From assembly GCA_024752435.1 (NCBI GenBank), contig CP103028.1, positions 1,054,001-1,118,000 of the forward strand: a DNA stretch of 64,000 nucleotides, written 5' to 3'. The notes under the pieces are model-generated. The model searched no databases. It was not told where the DNA came from and was given only the letters and a program-made list of their open reading frames with translations. This document shows, piece by piece, positions 23,054 through 34,252 of the stretch. Within the stretch, counting starts at the first letter, position 1; every line of letters starts with the position of its first letter. Source of the stretch: Allantophomopsis cytisporea. Lineage: Eukaryota; Ascomycota; Leotiomycetes; Phacidiales; Phacidiaceae. Position numbers and translations under genes: made by a program.

Positions 23054-25514
23054 ATGGTCAATATGAAGAATTCTTCATCTCTTCTCGCTGCCGTCGTCTC
23101 GCTGCTGGCATTCGCAACGGCCGATTACACGGATCACCGCACGAACCAGTCTGAGGTGCCTTTATACGGATTGAGTCCTCCTGTTTATCCAACTCGTGAG
23201 TAAAGGATATCATCAATCTCCTTGACCATCTCTGAACTGCTCTAGCTATCGGAAATGGCAACACTTCTTCTGCCTGGACCGCTGCATACGATTATGCACG
23301 CGCCTTGGTTGCTCAGATGACACTAGAAGAAAAGTCCAATGTGACCCGCGGCTTCACCGGTGCTTGTGTAGGCAACACGGGCACTGTAGCCCGTCTCGGT
23401 GTTCCGGCATTGTGCTTTGCTGATGCGCCTGATGGAATCCGTGGCCAAGAATTCGTCTCGGCTTTTCCAGGTGGCACGCATCTCGGATCAACTTTTGATC
23501 GGGATTTGATCTATAAGTACGGCAAAGCCGTCGGCGATGAGTATCATGACAAAGGAATCAATGTAGCACTGGGACCTTTCGCTGGGCCACTTGGGAGAGT
23601 TGTGCGTGGTGGGCGAAGATGGGAGGGTTTGGGGTCTGATCCCTACCTCGCCGGGATTGGGAGTGGATTGATCACTGCTGGTATCCAAGATGCTGGAGTC
23701 ATCTCCACTGTAAAGGTATGTCAAAGTGTTAGAGACGAGCTCGATCACATTACTAAGTTGATGATCAGCACTTCCTTCTGAATGAACAGGAATATCGTCG
23801 CATGCCCGATGAACTGGGTGAATCTATGTCATCTAATGCCGATGATCGTACGATTCATGAGCTTTATGCCTGGCCCTTCTATGATTCCTTAAAAGCTGGT
23901 GCTGGTTCAGTCATGTGCTCCTATCAGCGTGTGAACAACTCATACAGCTGTCAAAATTCTGCACTGCTCAACGGTCTACTCAAAACTGAATTAGGATTCG
24001 AGGGATTTGTCGTTAGTGATTGGGATGCTCAGCATGCGGGTGTTGCTACTGCCAATTCGGGTATGGATGTTGTCATGCCAGACGGAGGATACTGGGGCCA
24101 GAACTTGACAAACGCTGTTAGCAATGGCTCAGTCTCAGTCGACAGGCTAGACGATATGGTAACCCGTGTTTTGGCTGCACACTACTTTACAGGACAAACT
24201 ACGGACTTTCCTGCAAACTCAGTTTCTGCCTACACAGATCAGGTTCCTATCGTTGATGTCCGTGGCAATCATGCGAAGCTGATTCGAGAGATTGGTGCTG
24301 CCGGCCATGTCATTCTCAAAAACGTCAACAACACCTTACCTTTCGTCAAGCCTCGTTACTTGAGTATATACGGATATGACGCCGAAATTAAGGCCAATCC
24401 ATGGGTGACCCCATCTCGTTACGGTGGAGGTAAGACAAGAATCTCTCCGAAGTAAATGTATGAGCTGAAAATGATTAAAGGATACGACGTCAATTGGGGT
24501 TGGGAGACGTTCAACGGGACTTTAATAACCGGAGGCGGATCTGGTAGCAACACTCCCCCATACATAATCTCACCCTTCAAGGCACTTCAAGACCGCATCA
24601 TTGCTGATGGAGGCACCGTACGCTGGGACTTCTTAAGCCAGAATCCCACAATCTACGCAAACGCAGATGCGAGTCTTGTATTCATCAACTCTTATGCCTC
24701 TGAGTCCTTCGACCGCCTTTCCCTAACCGATGACTGGAGCGACCAGTTGGTCCTCAACGTAGCGGCTAATTGCGAGAATACAATCGTTGTCTTACACTCG
24801 GCCGGTGTTCGCGTTGTCGAGGCCTGGATCGACCATCCAAATATCACCGCTGTCGTCTTCGCCGGCTTGCCAGGCCAAGAGTCCGGAAACTCGCTTGTCG
24901 ACGTGCTCTACGGCGAGGTCAATGCCACTGGACGCCTGCCATTCACGGTCGCACACAACGAGTCTGACTACGGCGATGCGCTGAACTCTACTGTTGACTT
25001 TACCGCGTTCCCTCAAAGCGATTTTACAGAGGGGCTCTACCTAGACTACCGCTACTTTGACGCAAAGAACATCACGCCGAGATTTGAGTTTGGGTACGGA
25101 CTTAGTTACACGACATTCAACTTATCGGACTTCGCGATCGAGAGCGTGAATGGCTCGAATACCGAGACTTACCCAAGCGCGGATGTCGCGATTGTGCAGG
25201 GTGGCCATCCGCAACTTTGGGATATACTTTTTGTTTTCCGTGTCAATGTTACGAACACTGGGTCAAGAGCCGGCGCAGAGATTGCACAGTTGTATCTCGG
25301 TATTCCAGATTCGCCCGCTAAGCAGTTGAGAGGTTTTGAGAAGGTGCTTGTCGATGTTGGGGAGACGAAAGAGGCAGTGTTTGAGATAAGGAGACGAGAC
25401 TTGAGTATTTGGAATACAACGATGCAAGATTGGGAGTTGCAGAGTGGAAGTTACACTGCATGGATTGGGTCTAGCTCCAGGCAATTGAAGCTTGATCTAA
25501 AGTTCGCGATATAG
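23054..25514 (+). CDS. Secreted glycoside hydrolase family 3 beta-glucosidase
   Basis: Exons 23054-23195, 23246-23715, 23769-24429 and 24481-25514 give 768 aa. A signal peptide (about 1-23, LLAAVVSLLAFATA) precedes the GH3 N-terminal barrel with DAPDGIRG, KHFLLNEQE and the nucleophile motif VVSDW (D288). The GH3 C-terminal domain follows with SAGVRVVEAW and LPGQESGN, and a fibronectin-III-like end domain (GYGLSYTTF to the C-terminus) completes the usual architecture. It would hydrolyse beta-linked glucosides such as cellobiose outside the cell. Several N-x-S/T sites suggest glycosylation. The catalytic regions I can see are intact. Confidence 0.95.
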
Positions 25515-25627
25515 GATCGGTAGGTGGTAAATAATAGTTGTTAGATAAATACATAAATATCACCCACGGAGAAAGTATAGTATACTCTTCTATGCATTTT
25601 GCATTTTTCAATTTATTAGATTATCTT

Positions 25628-27933
25628 TCACAACATTGTCTTCTCCAAGCAGCATGTCGCATCTACTAGCTTCGAGGTTGAATTCTTATTCGAGGGTACG
25701 TCGATTGCCGGATTAGCAGTGAAGAAATCCGATGGGCGAATCTGCAACTCATGGATCTCAACAGGCCTAGAAAAACTCAGTCGTCATTTCAAATTCCATC
25801 CCAAGAAAACAAGGAGAATTAGTATTAGGGAAAAGTAAAGATACTCACATAACCGGCCAATCCTCCACGCGCGGATTATGAGTAAGTCCAAAAACATTCC
25901 AGACAACCACATCCTCGTCCACGGTTTCCTCATCTCGAGCAGCCGCATCCGCAACACCCCCAATCTCATCTTGACTTTGAAGCGTATACTTACCGCCAGC
26001 AAACAGCTCTCCATCTTTATACTTGGTAACCCAGACATGATGTTGCGCAAACAGTGCCCGTCGTGCTTGGATACTCTCCGGATCAGCAAGCAACAGTTGC
26101 GTTGCCGCCGGCGTGAACTTATATCCGACATTCTTCCCAGACACTGGGTTCTTGACTTTCGAGTTAACCATCTTTATGACGCGATTGTGCTGCGGCGCAG
26201 CATCCAACCAGCTGGAGCGCTTAACTACTTTTTGTCGCACTTCATACAAGTTTCCCGCCGGATTCGTCTCCTTGTTCATCTTCACCGGGTGACTCTCCTC
26301 TGCGAGCACAGTATTTCGTCCACCGTCAATTGCGGGATCAATGCGGATCGCGAAAATGTGCTGGTGATTCTGCGCCAATGCTCCGGGGCTCACAACGTTG
26401 CCATACGCAGAGGTCTTGCCCTCGTCGATGTTGACAACTGAAACAATGCCAGTGGCGCGTGTTTCGACACCGATGCCGCCTGCTTGATCGAATTTGTAAG
26501 CAAAGATGTACTCGTAGTTTGCGAGTGTGATGATAAATTGCACCACCAACTCGCGGCGCCGAGTCACAACTGCTCGGCCTGTCCGCCAATTAGTGTGTTT
26601 CCAGCCAATGCCCGCATCTTGCTCGTGTAGGCAGATTACGTTCGGGGCTTGGACAGCATGGCCTGAGGGGGTGGTAAGGATGCCATCAAAGTACTGTTGG
26701 GATTATCAGATGGAAGTTATGTGATGGAAATATAAGGAGACTCACTTTGATCTCGCCCAAGCAGTCGCAGCCAAGTGAAAGATTATTTGCGCAATTGCCA
26801 GCGCCTCCATCTCCAAAATCGAAGGCCTGCTTGCGGTGGAACGGTGGTCTTGGATCTGCGTAAGGCACTGTCTATTCTTTTTTTAACAATACTCCGAGAA
26901 GCTTTTTGATGAGGGAATGCTTACCATCTCGCTAACACTCAGACGGTAAAGCACACTACGGCCATCGTAATGGATATCGTGAAGAGTTGCTCCCTCGCGC
27001 GGATTGAAGGCAACTCTGAATCGCCACTTCTGCCATTCAACCAGCGAGCCATCCGTAACCTTAAAAGAAGCACCCTCAGGCTGCACAACATTCAGTGGCT
27101 TCAAGTCCGTTCGCGTGCCTTTCGGTAGCAGTTCAGGAACATACTCCGCAGGCAAGCAGTGTGTTAATGGACTTTCGGCGTGTGTCTTGACTGTTAGTGA
27201 GTCGCCTTTCCCACCAGTCGCTGGCCTGTCAATTCGAATGACTTTTTTGAAGTAATAGTCCAAGATCGGAATCAATGGGACAGGGTAGGCGTAGAAATTT
27301 GAATCAGGGTTCTGAGACGTCTTGTCTTGAGCGAAACACAGTCCTTGGAAGTAGCGCTTATTCTCTTCGGTCAGATCGAGACCGCCGTATGGCCATGGTT
27401 CAACAATAAGCTCGAGATGGGAAGGAATGTTGAGCTCTGCTACAGCCTTTTGAAACTCGGAGGATTCTTGACAGACTTTTACAAGTACATCAAACTCGTT
27501 CCTTGATGCTGATTAGTGACTGTACTTGCTATGTGTTGTTTTTTAACAAAAGGTGTATTATCAAGGATTCGCTTTCACAAAGGGAAAATACTTACATCGT
27601 GAGAGAAGCATGCTGTTTCGAATCGACAATTTCTCTCTCCAGGATCTTTTTTCTCCCAATATCGACGATAGCTTCATGAAATTGCGGTACTTTACTAGAC
27701 CCAATAACATCATACTGACATTTTGCCAAACGCGCTGGACGAGGAGTAGATGCTGACAGCTGTCCTGAATGTTCGAGGTCCAAGAACGGCTGTAGATCAG
27801 CCTTTCTAGGTTCGCTGAGGTAAATTTCCCGGAAATCTACAACAGTGTCTGTGTAAGTATCGAGGACTATCTGACGAGCGGCATTGGTCTCCTCAATAGA
27901 CAATGTCTGTAACGGATGTGGTAGAGGGGGCAT
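25628..27933 (-). CDS. Copper amine oxidase (primary-amine oxidase)
   Basis: Minus-strand exons 27933-27596, 27501-26925, 26871-26746, 26693-25849 and 25766-25628 give 674 aa, the family length. The enzyme oxidises primary amines to aldehyde, ammonia and H2O2 using copper and a self-made topaquinone. Visible features: N2/N3 domains in the first ~220 residues, AFDFGDGGAGN holding the catalytic Asp, the topaquinone precursor Tyr in NYEY (Y407), and copper ligands H457, H459 (NHQH) and H619 (THNPR). The protein ends without a peroxisomal SKL signal. Together with the broken amino-acid permease and the regulator downstream it looks like an amine nitrogen-source module. Confidence 0.94.
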
Positions 27934-28588
27934 TTCGGTGCTGGTAAATGCTGGAAAACAGTCTTTTAATGATGGTGTCTGAGATTGTCGTGGCTCTCTG
28001 TCTTGCTTTATATTTCGCTGTTGTCATGTTTCGCAGTGATTTCCAGTAAGTTTTGATCACCCCCATCCATGAAGAACACAAATCTTGTCCCTCTTTAAAA
28101 TTCATATGAAGATAGGGATGACTCGTCCGAATACAAACTGCGCTCTGATTGGTTCGTAAACCATATTACTTACATAAAGCGTTGTTCGAGTTCTCGGAAA
28201 CGGAAGCGGAAACGGAATGACAGTAGTCTCGGAAGCAGAATGAGCGCCGTGGCAAAAGGGGGGCTGGCTCAACTTGCCTCAATCATTGAAAGTCAAGATA
28301 GCCATGGCGTTGCCTATCAGGCAGATTGATCTAATCAATGAGTAATAACTGATGGAACCAATGCGATCTCCGTATCAGGTTTCCTGACGTCTTACCTCTT
28401 ATCTTTCATCTTTTGGCGTATGACTATGTAGATACATTTTCGAAACTCTCCGTGCCCGGCGAGATAACCAAGGTCTGAGTTTATGTGCTATCTGAAGTTG
28501 AGGCAGATGTAGAGCAGGAAATATTGACATATAGTAAACGAAAATCGTATGATTTTACATCGTACCATTCTTCTGTCAGTTGCCCATC
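27934..28588. promoter_or_regulatory. Divergent promoter region, amine oxidase / permease
   Basis: 655 nt between divergent starts, with no gene. The arrangement suggests co-expression of oxidase and transporter before the transporter was disrupted. Confidence 0.4.
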
Positions 28589-30005
28589 ATGGAAATCGTT
28601 GAATTTAAACCTTCAACTGCTGCTGGTGATTCGAAACGAGACTCGGTTGCGACGGCCAGCAAAGAAAGTGGTATTGTTCCTGAGACCTTGCCTCAGGAGC
28701 TTCGAAAGGACTTCTCAGTATGGTCGTTAGCTTCATTATGCCTCTGTTTGATGGCAACGTGGGAAGCACTTTCAACTGTAGTTGCAACAGCGTTAACAAA
28801 CGGAGGAGCACCATGTTTGTTCTACAATTAGTTAGTAGTGCCGTTCTCCTGTGGGATGGAAGTTTACACCTACTGACTATCAATCTCAGCATCATCGCAT
28901 TCGTGTGCTCGATTGCCGTGGCATGTTCTCTTGGTGAGATCGCATCAATTTACCCAACAGCAGGAGGTAAATATTTCCATGCCAAGAAGTCGTCCTCTAC
29001 TAACAGCAAAGGTCAATATCATTGGGTAGCCATGTTGGCTACATCGAACACGAAAACATCTTCTTGGTTCACCGGATGGATCTCGGTCGGTGGACAAATC
29101 GTCTTGACTGCTTCTGCAAACTTCGCCGCCGGTCTTCAACTTCTGGCGCTCTTTCCTGTCAACAATCCAGACTTCGTAATACAAAGATGGCAGGGAATGC
29201 TCTTCTATTGGCTCACGCTTCTATACTCTGCGGCAGTGAATATATGGGGAAGTCGCATCTTACCACATTCCAATTTAGCTGCTGGTAAGAAGCCTTCAAG
29301 TACTAAGTGCAGCATAGCTAACTTGAATCAGGTGTTTTCCATGGCATTAGATTTGTCGTCTTCATCTGCGTATTCGCCATCATGGCTCCGAAAGCCGATG
29401 CGCATTATGTATTTGTGGAGTTTAGCAATACAAGTGGCTGGACAAATGACGGCATTTCGTGGCTCGTAGGCCTTCTCAGTACAGTTTATCCTTTCTTGGG
29501 GTAAGTCTTCAGTACCATCAATACTCCATCCGATACTCACATTCCTCAGATACGACGCCACTTGCCACATGAGCGAAGAAATGAAGAATCCTGCTCGCGA
29601 CGTTCCCTTGGCAATGGTTGGTAGCGTCGTTGTCAATGGTATTTTAGGGCTTGCTTTTGCAATTGTCCTTCTATTCTCTCTGAGAGACCTTTCTGAACTT
29701 CTATCGACAAACACAGGTTTCCCATTCATTCAACCCTGACTTAATGTGACAAAGAGTCGTGCTGGTGCTTCGATATTGTCTCTAATCACCACCCTTACCG
29801 CCATCAATGGAGGCACTGCCGTCCGCAAAGTGAAAAGTTAAATAAAGCGGCTGTAAGGCTGCTACTGCGCTGGCGATATGTAACAGGCTCAGCAGATACA
29901 ACGTACAGCAGGCCCCTTGGAGCCCGACTATAAATTGCCGCCTCGCCGGCGACTCCAACCAAAACCAAACAACTTTTTTTTTACCCCTCCCTCCCCCCAC
30001 CTCCT

Positions 30006-30089
30006 AGCGTCCCTCACTACCACTGGAACAACCAGCGCCTCTCACTACTACTAGAACATCCAGCGTCTCTCACCACCAGCAGAACACTT
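30006..30089 (+). repeat. Three 28-nt tandem repeats in the element leader
   Basis: Units 30006-30033, 30034-30061 and 30062-30089, each starting AGCGYCYCTCACYACY and ending near GAACA, differ at only a few mostly C/T positions. They lie in the presumed 5' leader of the element. Confidence 0.85.
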
Positions 30090-30176
30090 CACCGTCCAAG
30101 TAAGTTGCGACAGCAACTAAGGACATGAGGATAAAGCCGACGTAGCTAACTTGTATACAGTACAACTACTCTCAAC

Positions 30177-31157
30177 ATGACTCCCATCCCAAGCAAGGAG
30201 CGCTTCTAGGCTCGACAGCTGTACGACCCGGCACCCGGCTCTGTGAAGGCATCCGAGCTCGTTGCTATGACCAACTGAAAGAAGAAGCACCTGTCCGACT
30301 TTGCTACAGGCACGCTCCTCCTTGCTATTGATCGCGGTACTATCACTAAAAAGCAGGCCGACCTCTTCTAGTCCGTCTTCGTCCGCGGTACAAAGCTGCG
30401 CAGGGAGAGAGTTGTCGGCGACTACCTATTCCTCGGCCCCGGCGGAGAGGTCGTTGTTTGTCAGGGAAAGAGACTTGACGGTAGCGATGAGTAGTACAAG
30501 GACACGGCGACCATCAATGTAGAGGACGTTCGTAACTATACCAACTATAAGATATAGAAGAACGAGATATACTCGGGCAAGGTACTACAAGCGGCGTAGG
30601 ACTTAGAGGCTAAAGACACCGATAACCCGCCACTGAGCAGCAAGAAGGGCGCTAAGAAGGACAAAAAGAGACGTCGATCGAGCACGAGCTCGGAAGAGAG
30701 CGAGAGCGGCGCTACGGGATCTACTCCGAGTAAGAAGGGCAAGGGAGGCAAGGGAGGCAAAGGGGGTAAGGCAGCGGCTGCGCCTACTGCACCAAGAAAG
30801 AAGGCGGCAGGTCGGAGCGAAGTTGGGGACAGTAAAAATGCTAGCGGTGTAGGAGATACTAGCGGTACTAGAGATACTAGTGGTGCTAGAGATGCTGGCG
30901 GTGCAGGAGATGCTAGCGGTGCTAGAGATACTAGAGATGCTAGAGATGGCAGAGATGCCGGCTATAATATATAGCTGAATGTAGTAGGCTATCCAACTGT
31001 TGGTAGGAAGGGACCTAATGCCATCGACCAAATTTGGGTGCAGTCTTAGTCTCTAGTAGGAAAGAAGAAGGCGGCGCAGAAGGAGTCGCTGGCTAAGGCT
31101 AGGGAGGCCAAGGCGGCTAAGGCTGCGGCGGCCAAGGCTACGGCGGCTATAGGATAG
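30177..31157 (+). pseudogene. Element ORF: gag-like basic protein with eight in-frame stops
   Basis: One frame of 326 codons from ATG 30177 to TAG 31155-31157 stays in register throughout. It is broken only by TAG at 30207, 30369, 30492, 30555, 30597, 30972 and 31047 and by TGA at 30276. Each TAG sits where a CAG (Gln) codon is plausible and the TGA where TGG (Trp) is plausible, the CpA-to-TpA changes typical of RIP. The product has an N-terminal folded-looking part (KKKHLSDFATGTLL-IDRGTITKKQADLF), a Ser/Lys-rich centre, Gly-Asp-Ala-Ser-Arg repeats and an Ala/Lys-rich end. It resembles a retroelement ORF1/gag in composition, but I do not recognise the family. Confidence 0.7.
30838..30960 (+). 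repeat. GAT-ACT-AGC type short repeats in the element ORF
   Basis: A run of 9- to 15-nt units encoding Gly/Asp/Ala/Thr-Ser-Gly-Arg combinations (GCTAGCGGTGCTAGAGAT-like). The repetition also creates a spurious antisense open frame. Confidence 0.8.
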
Positions 31158-31904
31158 GTTTGTACTGGGGAAGAGGTCACGGGTATAGGTGGCGTTAGAG
31201 AATAGGTGGCGTTAGAGAGCAGTTATAGACATTGGCAGCGCTAGGGAATAGTTAAAGATATGGGTGGCGGCATAGCGGCTTGGTTCGGTTTTCTTATGCA
31301 CGCTTTTAGATTATACTCCAGAATAAAATGGAAGGCACTCTATTACCCACCGTGCCAGCATGTAGTGAAATATGATTCGGCAGTGAAATATACGCTCATC
31401 GAGAACTGCCTGGGCTTTCGCAAGAGACAACGCAATTCCATATTCGGCATACTTCAGTCATATCGATGCAGACCTACACGTACCAGCGCGAATGATCGCA
31501 TTGGTTACAATTATTGAAATGATTCTTGGGTTTTTATATCTTGGAAGTTCGACAGCCTTTAATGCCGTCCTGTCCATGGCTATTTTCGGAATGTATGCCT
31601 CATATCTTCTGCCTATTATCTACATGCTTTTTCACGGCCGAAATGGAAAGCATCCAAGAGGTCCTTTTGATTTGGGAAACACACTTGGTCCTATTCTGAA
31701 CTGGATATCCATTGCTTGGCTCATTTTTGCAATGGTTTTCAGCACCTTCCCAAGCTACGAACCGGTAACACCAGTTAATATGAACTATAGTATTGTGGTT
31801 ATGGGAGGTTGGATGCTAATTGGAGGACTTTATTATGCTTTCGTGGCTCGCAACAGATATTCTGGCCCTATTGTCGAAATCTTTGGGCAAATTTCTCATG
31901 AAGC

Positions 31905-34252
31905 TTAGAATAAATTCATGATCATTTCCGAGACCTGAGTACCCTCGTCGGTTGGAAATAGTTCGAATTCGCTTCGGGTCATATCAAAGTTCGGGTCTGT
32001 AGCGAAAGAATCGTTGTATCCAACCTCGTTCGAGATATCATCGAATAGAGACATAAAATCGTGACTCATTTGAAACCCATTTGTGTGGTATGACGAATCT
32101 GGCGGTTGATTTGTCGAAACCTGTGTTTGATTTAATGTCTGTGGACTTCCGGTGGTTTTCCGCTTCTGTAATTCTATCGCTGGAATATGACGTTCTTGTG
32201 CCGTAGTTGTCTTAGAAGCCAAACCAAGCCTTGATGCTATGTGCTTGAGCCTACCAATTGTCTTCCCTAATCGGAGAGCAGCGAATGATCTAGCGGCAGA
32301 ACCTCGAATAAGATCAATTGCAATATAAAATTCTGATTGACAAGCCCGTATGAAGTCTTCAGGCGCGTGACATATCGCAAGAAATAGCACTGCAAGGGCA
32401 GATACGGCAAATTGGTTCAAGGTTGTCTGATACTTACGAAAGAAATCTCCGTGACTTTTCATATCGTTGAGAACCTTAATCGTGTCTCTGGCGGCGTCCA
32501 CAGCAAGTCGAGCTCCGGAAAGATTGCTCGCTACACTTGCTCGTGAAAATAAACATCTTCGATATACGAGGATCCGCATCTGGTTTCCCCTCAAGTACAG
32601 TAATGGCTGTGCCAGCTCCATAGCTTCACTTCTCTGGGTACTGTACTGGAAATCTTTGGGTTTCACCAGAGGAAGCAAGTTTGGTATAGATCGTAGCCAT
32701 TTAGAGATATCCTGGCCAAGTTCAAAACACATTTGTGTGTCAATAGGTTGATCTTCATTTCCGGATGCTGCTCTCCAAATTCTTGAAGCCAAGCGGCCAT
32801 AGGATATCATGGAGTCTAGATATGAAGTGGATTCTCCCTACAGCAGGTCAGTGATAATCCCAGAACATTTGTTAGTGTCCTTCAAGTGAGCACATCAATA
32901 CCATACAGTAACTTGCCAGTGAGGTAATTTATTTAGGTACCAGACATTTACTTACGGGAGTTGGTTGCTCAGTGTCAATATCCGAATCCTGCATCGCAAA
33001 TGGCATACCAGTAGCAAGGCTCCATGCGCGGTCTAGCACATAAATACACCAGAAGAGGCGCAAAGCACAAGACCGCTCGAGATCGCCAGGGAATATACCA
33101 CTAGTACGATGCCATGTTTCACGACGATGCAATCCCATCTCAAGAATACCTCTCGCAGCTAGGCCACAAGTCCTATATGCTAGAATTTCTTCGTTACATT
33201 CAAAATGGTATAGACTCTACTGAGTGTTACTTGCTGCTCGTGGATATTGGAACATGCACTTACCATCAACGTAAATATCAAGAGCTCTTTGGTGTCGACT
33301 TCGGGCACTTTCATACGTTTCCATATTGCGTTCTCGACGCTGTCCATGAGAGCTGAGCCTTGTTCGCTGAAGCCATTACCTTCGTGCACAAGTGCGATGG
33401 AAATAATAACTTTCAGGACTTCAGAGTTTCTGTCAAAAGAGCCATCTTCGTCATTCACAACATGTCCTTCTCCGTCCCTTACAGAATCCCACAAGTCCAC
33501 AGCGTGGACCTCTATTTCTGCTAGATCAACACATGGATAGAGTACACCGATGGCTTCGCGGTAGACATTAATCAACCGTGTTACTTCGTTCTTTTCAATC
33601 GACCCAAGATATTCTCTTATTGTAGTCGGTATGACAGAGTGATTGTAAGGACTCTCGGCTTCTCTTGTTTCTTCTTCCACAGCATGCTGAGTTTCGATGC
33701 CCATTCGTCCCAAAGACTTATTCGCAACATTAAAACTAAAGGAGTTGCTTGTAGGTCCTTCATAAGCTGGTGCTACCAACCGTGATAATTCCGCACGTGT
33801 GCTAATTTGCGTTCTCGGTGAGTCGTTCACTTCTGCGCCGGTTCCATTTGATGTGAGACCAAGATACTGCTGCAGAGTATTAATCTGAGCTTGAAGCTGC
33901 TCTATCTTTTGGTCAGTCTCAGAAGCTCGAGATTCCCAAGTATAGATGGTTTGTCGAGGGCTCTCTCCCTCTTTACTATTAGCATTTGGAGGTATCCTAA
34001 AATTACAATCTGAGCCAAGTGTCTTGCATCTTTCGCAGGGTTGAGTTCCGCTGCACTTCACCTTCCGCTTTTTGCAGGAGTCACTTGATTAATCAGCTAA
34101 TGCGATGGATAATTCAAACGAATGGACAGTAAATACCAAGCTGATGGTGTGTATTTCTCCCGACGTCCTAGCTTACTGCGTTTTGGTGACTGAGGCGATA
34201 TAGCTTCAGATGTTGGCAATGCTCGTTTCGACAACGATGAATTTGTGGGCAT
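31905..34252 (-). CDS. Zn2Cys6 fungal-specific transcription factor
   Basis: Minus-strand exons 34252-34137, 34083-33264, 33216-32956 and 32837-31905 give 709 aa. The zinc cluster spans residues 39-65 with C39, C42, C49, C55, C58 and C65; its first Cys codon is split by intron 1. A short coiled-coil linker follows (KIEQLQAQINTLQQYL), then a Fungal_trans domain (about 170-480, with RTCGLAARGILEMGLHRR and SCALRLFWCIYVLDRAWSLATGMPF). The C-terminus is acidic (MTRSEFELFPTDEG). Next to the amine oxidase and permease, it is a candidate pathway regulator; this is inference. Its stop codon overlaps the permease stop on the opposite strand. Confidence 0.93.

Larger units (their letters stand above)
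29821..31391 (+). mobile_element. Insertion with a decayed gag-like ORF inside the permease gene
   Basis: Foreign sequence between two halves of the permease, GC-richer than the intergenic DNA. In order it holds a TATA-like ACTATAAAT near 29928-29936, a C/T-rich leader with three 28-nt repeats (30006-30089), one long coding frame (30177-31157) and a repetitive tail. The ends are approximate: I cannot fix a target-site duplication or terminal repeats. No reverse transcriptase or transposase domain is recognisable, so it is probably non-autonomous. Confidence 0.75.
28589..31908 (+). pseudogene. Amino acid/GABA-type permease disrupted by a mobile element
   Basis: Exons 28589-28830, 28890-28966, 29012-29284, 29332-29500 and 29550 onward encode an APC-family permease: NGGAPCLFYNY, GEIASIYPTAGGQYHW, YDATCHMSEEMKNPARDVP, TGFPFIQ. 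The frame reaches INGGTA at about 29820, is interrupted by about 1.57 kb of foreign sequence, and resumes at about 31392 (SSRTAWAFARD) to a natural end at 31908. An in-frame TGA also lies upstream of the insertion at 29737-29739, in a conserved position. The 3' part (31492-31908, FHGRNGKHPRGPFDLG) is intact. Fungal homologues import GABA, choline or polyamine-like nitrogen sources. Two independent lesions make it a pseudogene. Confidence 0.88.

Noticed and set aside
29717..29757. Intron explanation for the TGA at 29737-29739 in the permease
   Set aside because: A GT...AG pair of about 41 nt exists, but it would remove TGFPFIQ and the start of the VTKS segment, which are conserved coding sequence in this family.
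30603..31031. 142-codon minus-strand frame rich in SSISSTASIS
   Set aside because: It is the antisense of the repetitive element ORF; the repetition keeps the opposite strand open.
29814..31385. CACTGCCG / CGGCAGTG as terminal inverted repeats of the insertion
   Set aside because: The left copy is part of the permease coding sequence (Gly-Thr-Ala), pairing does not extend beyond eight bases, and no target-site duplication fits.
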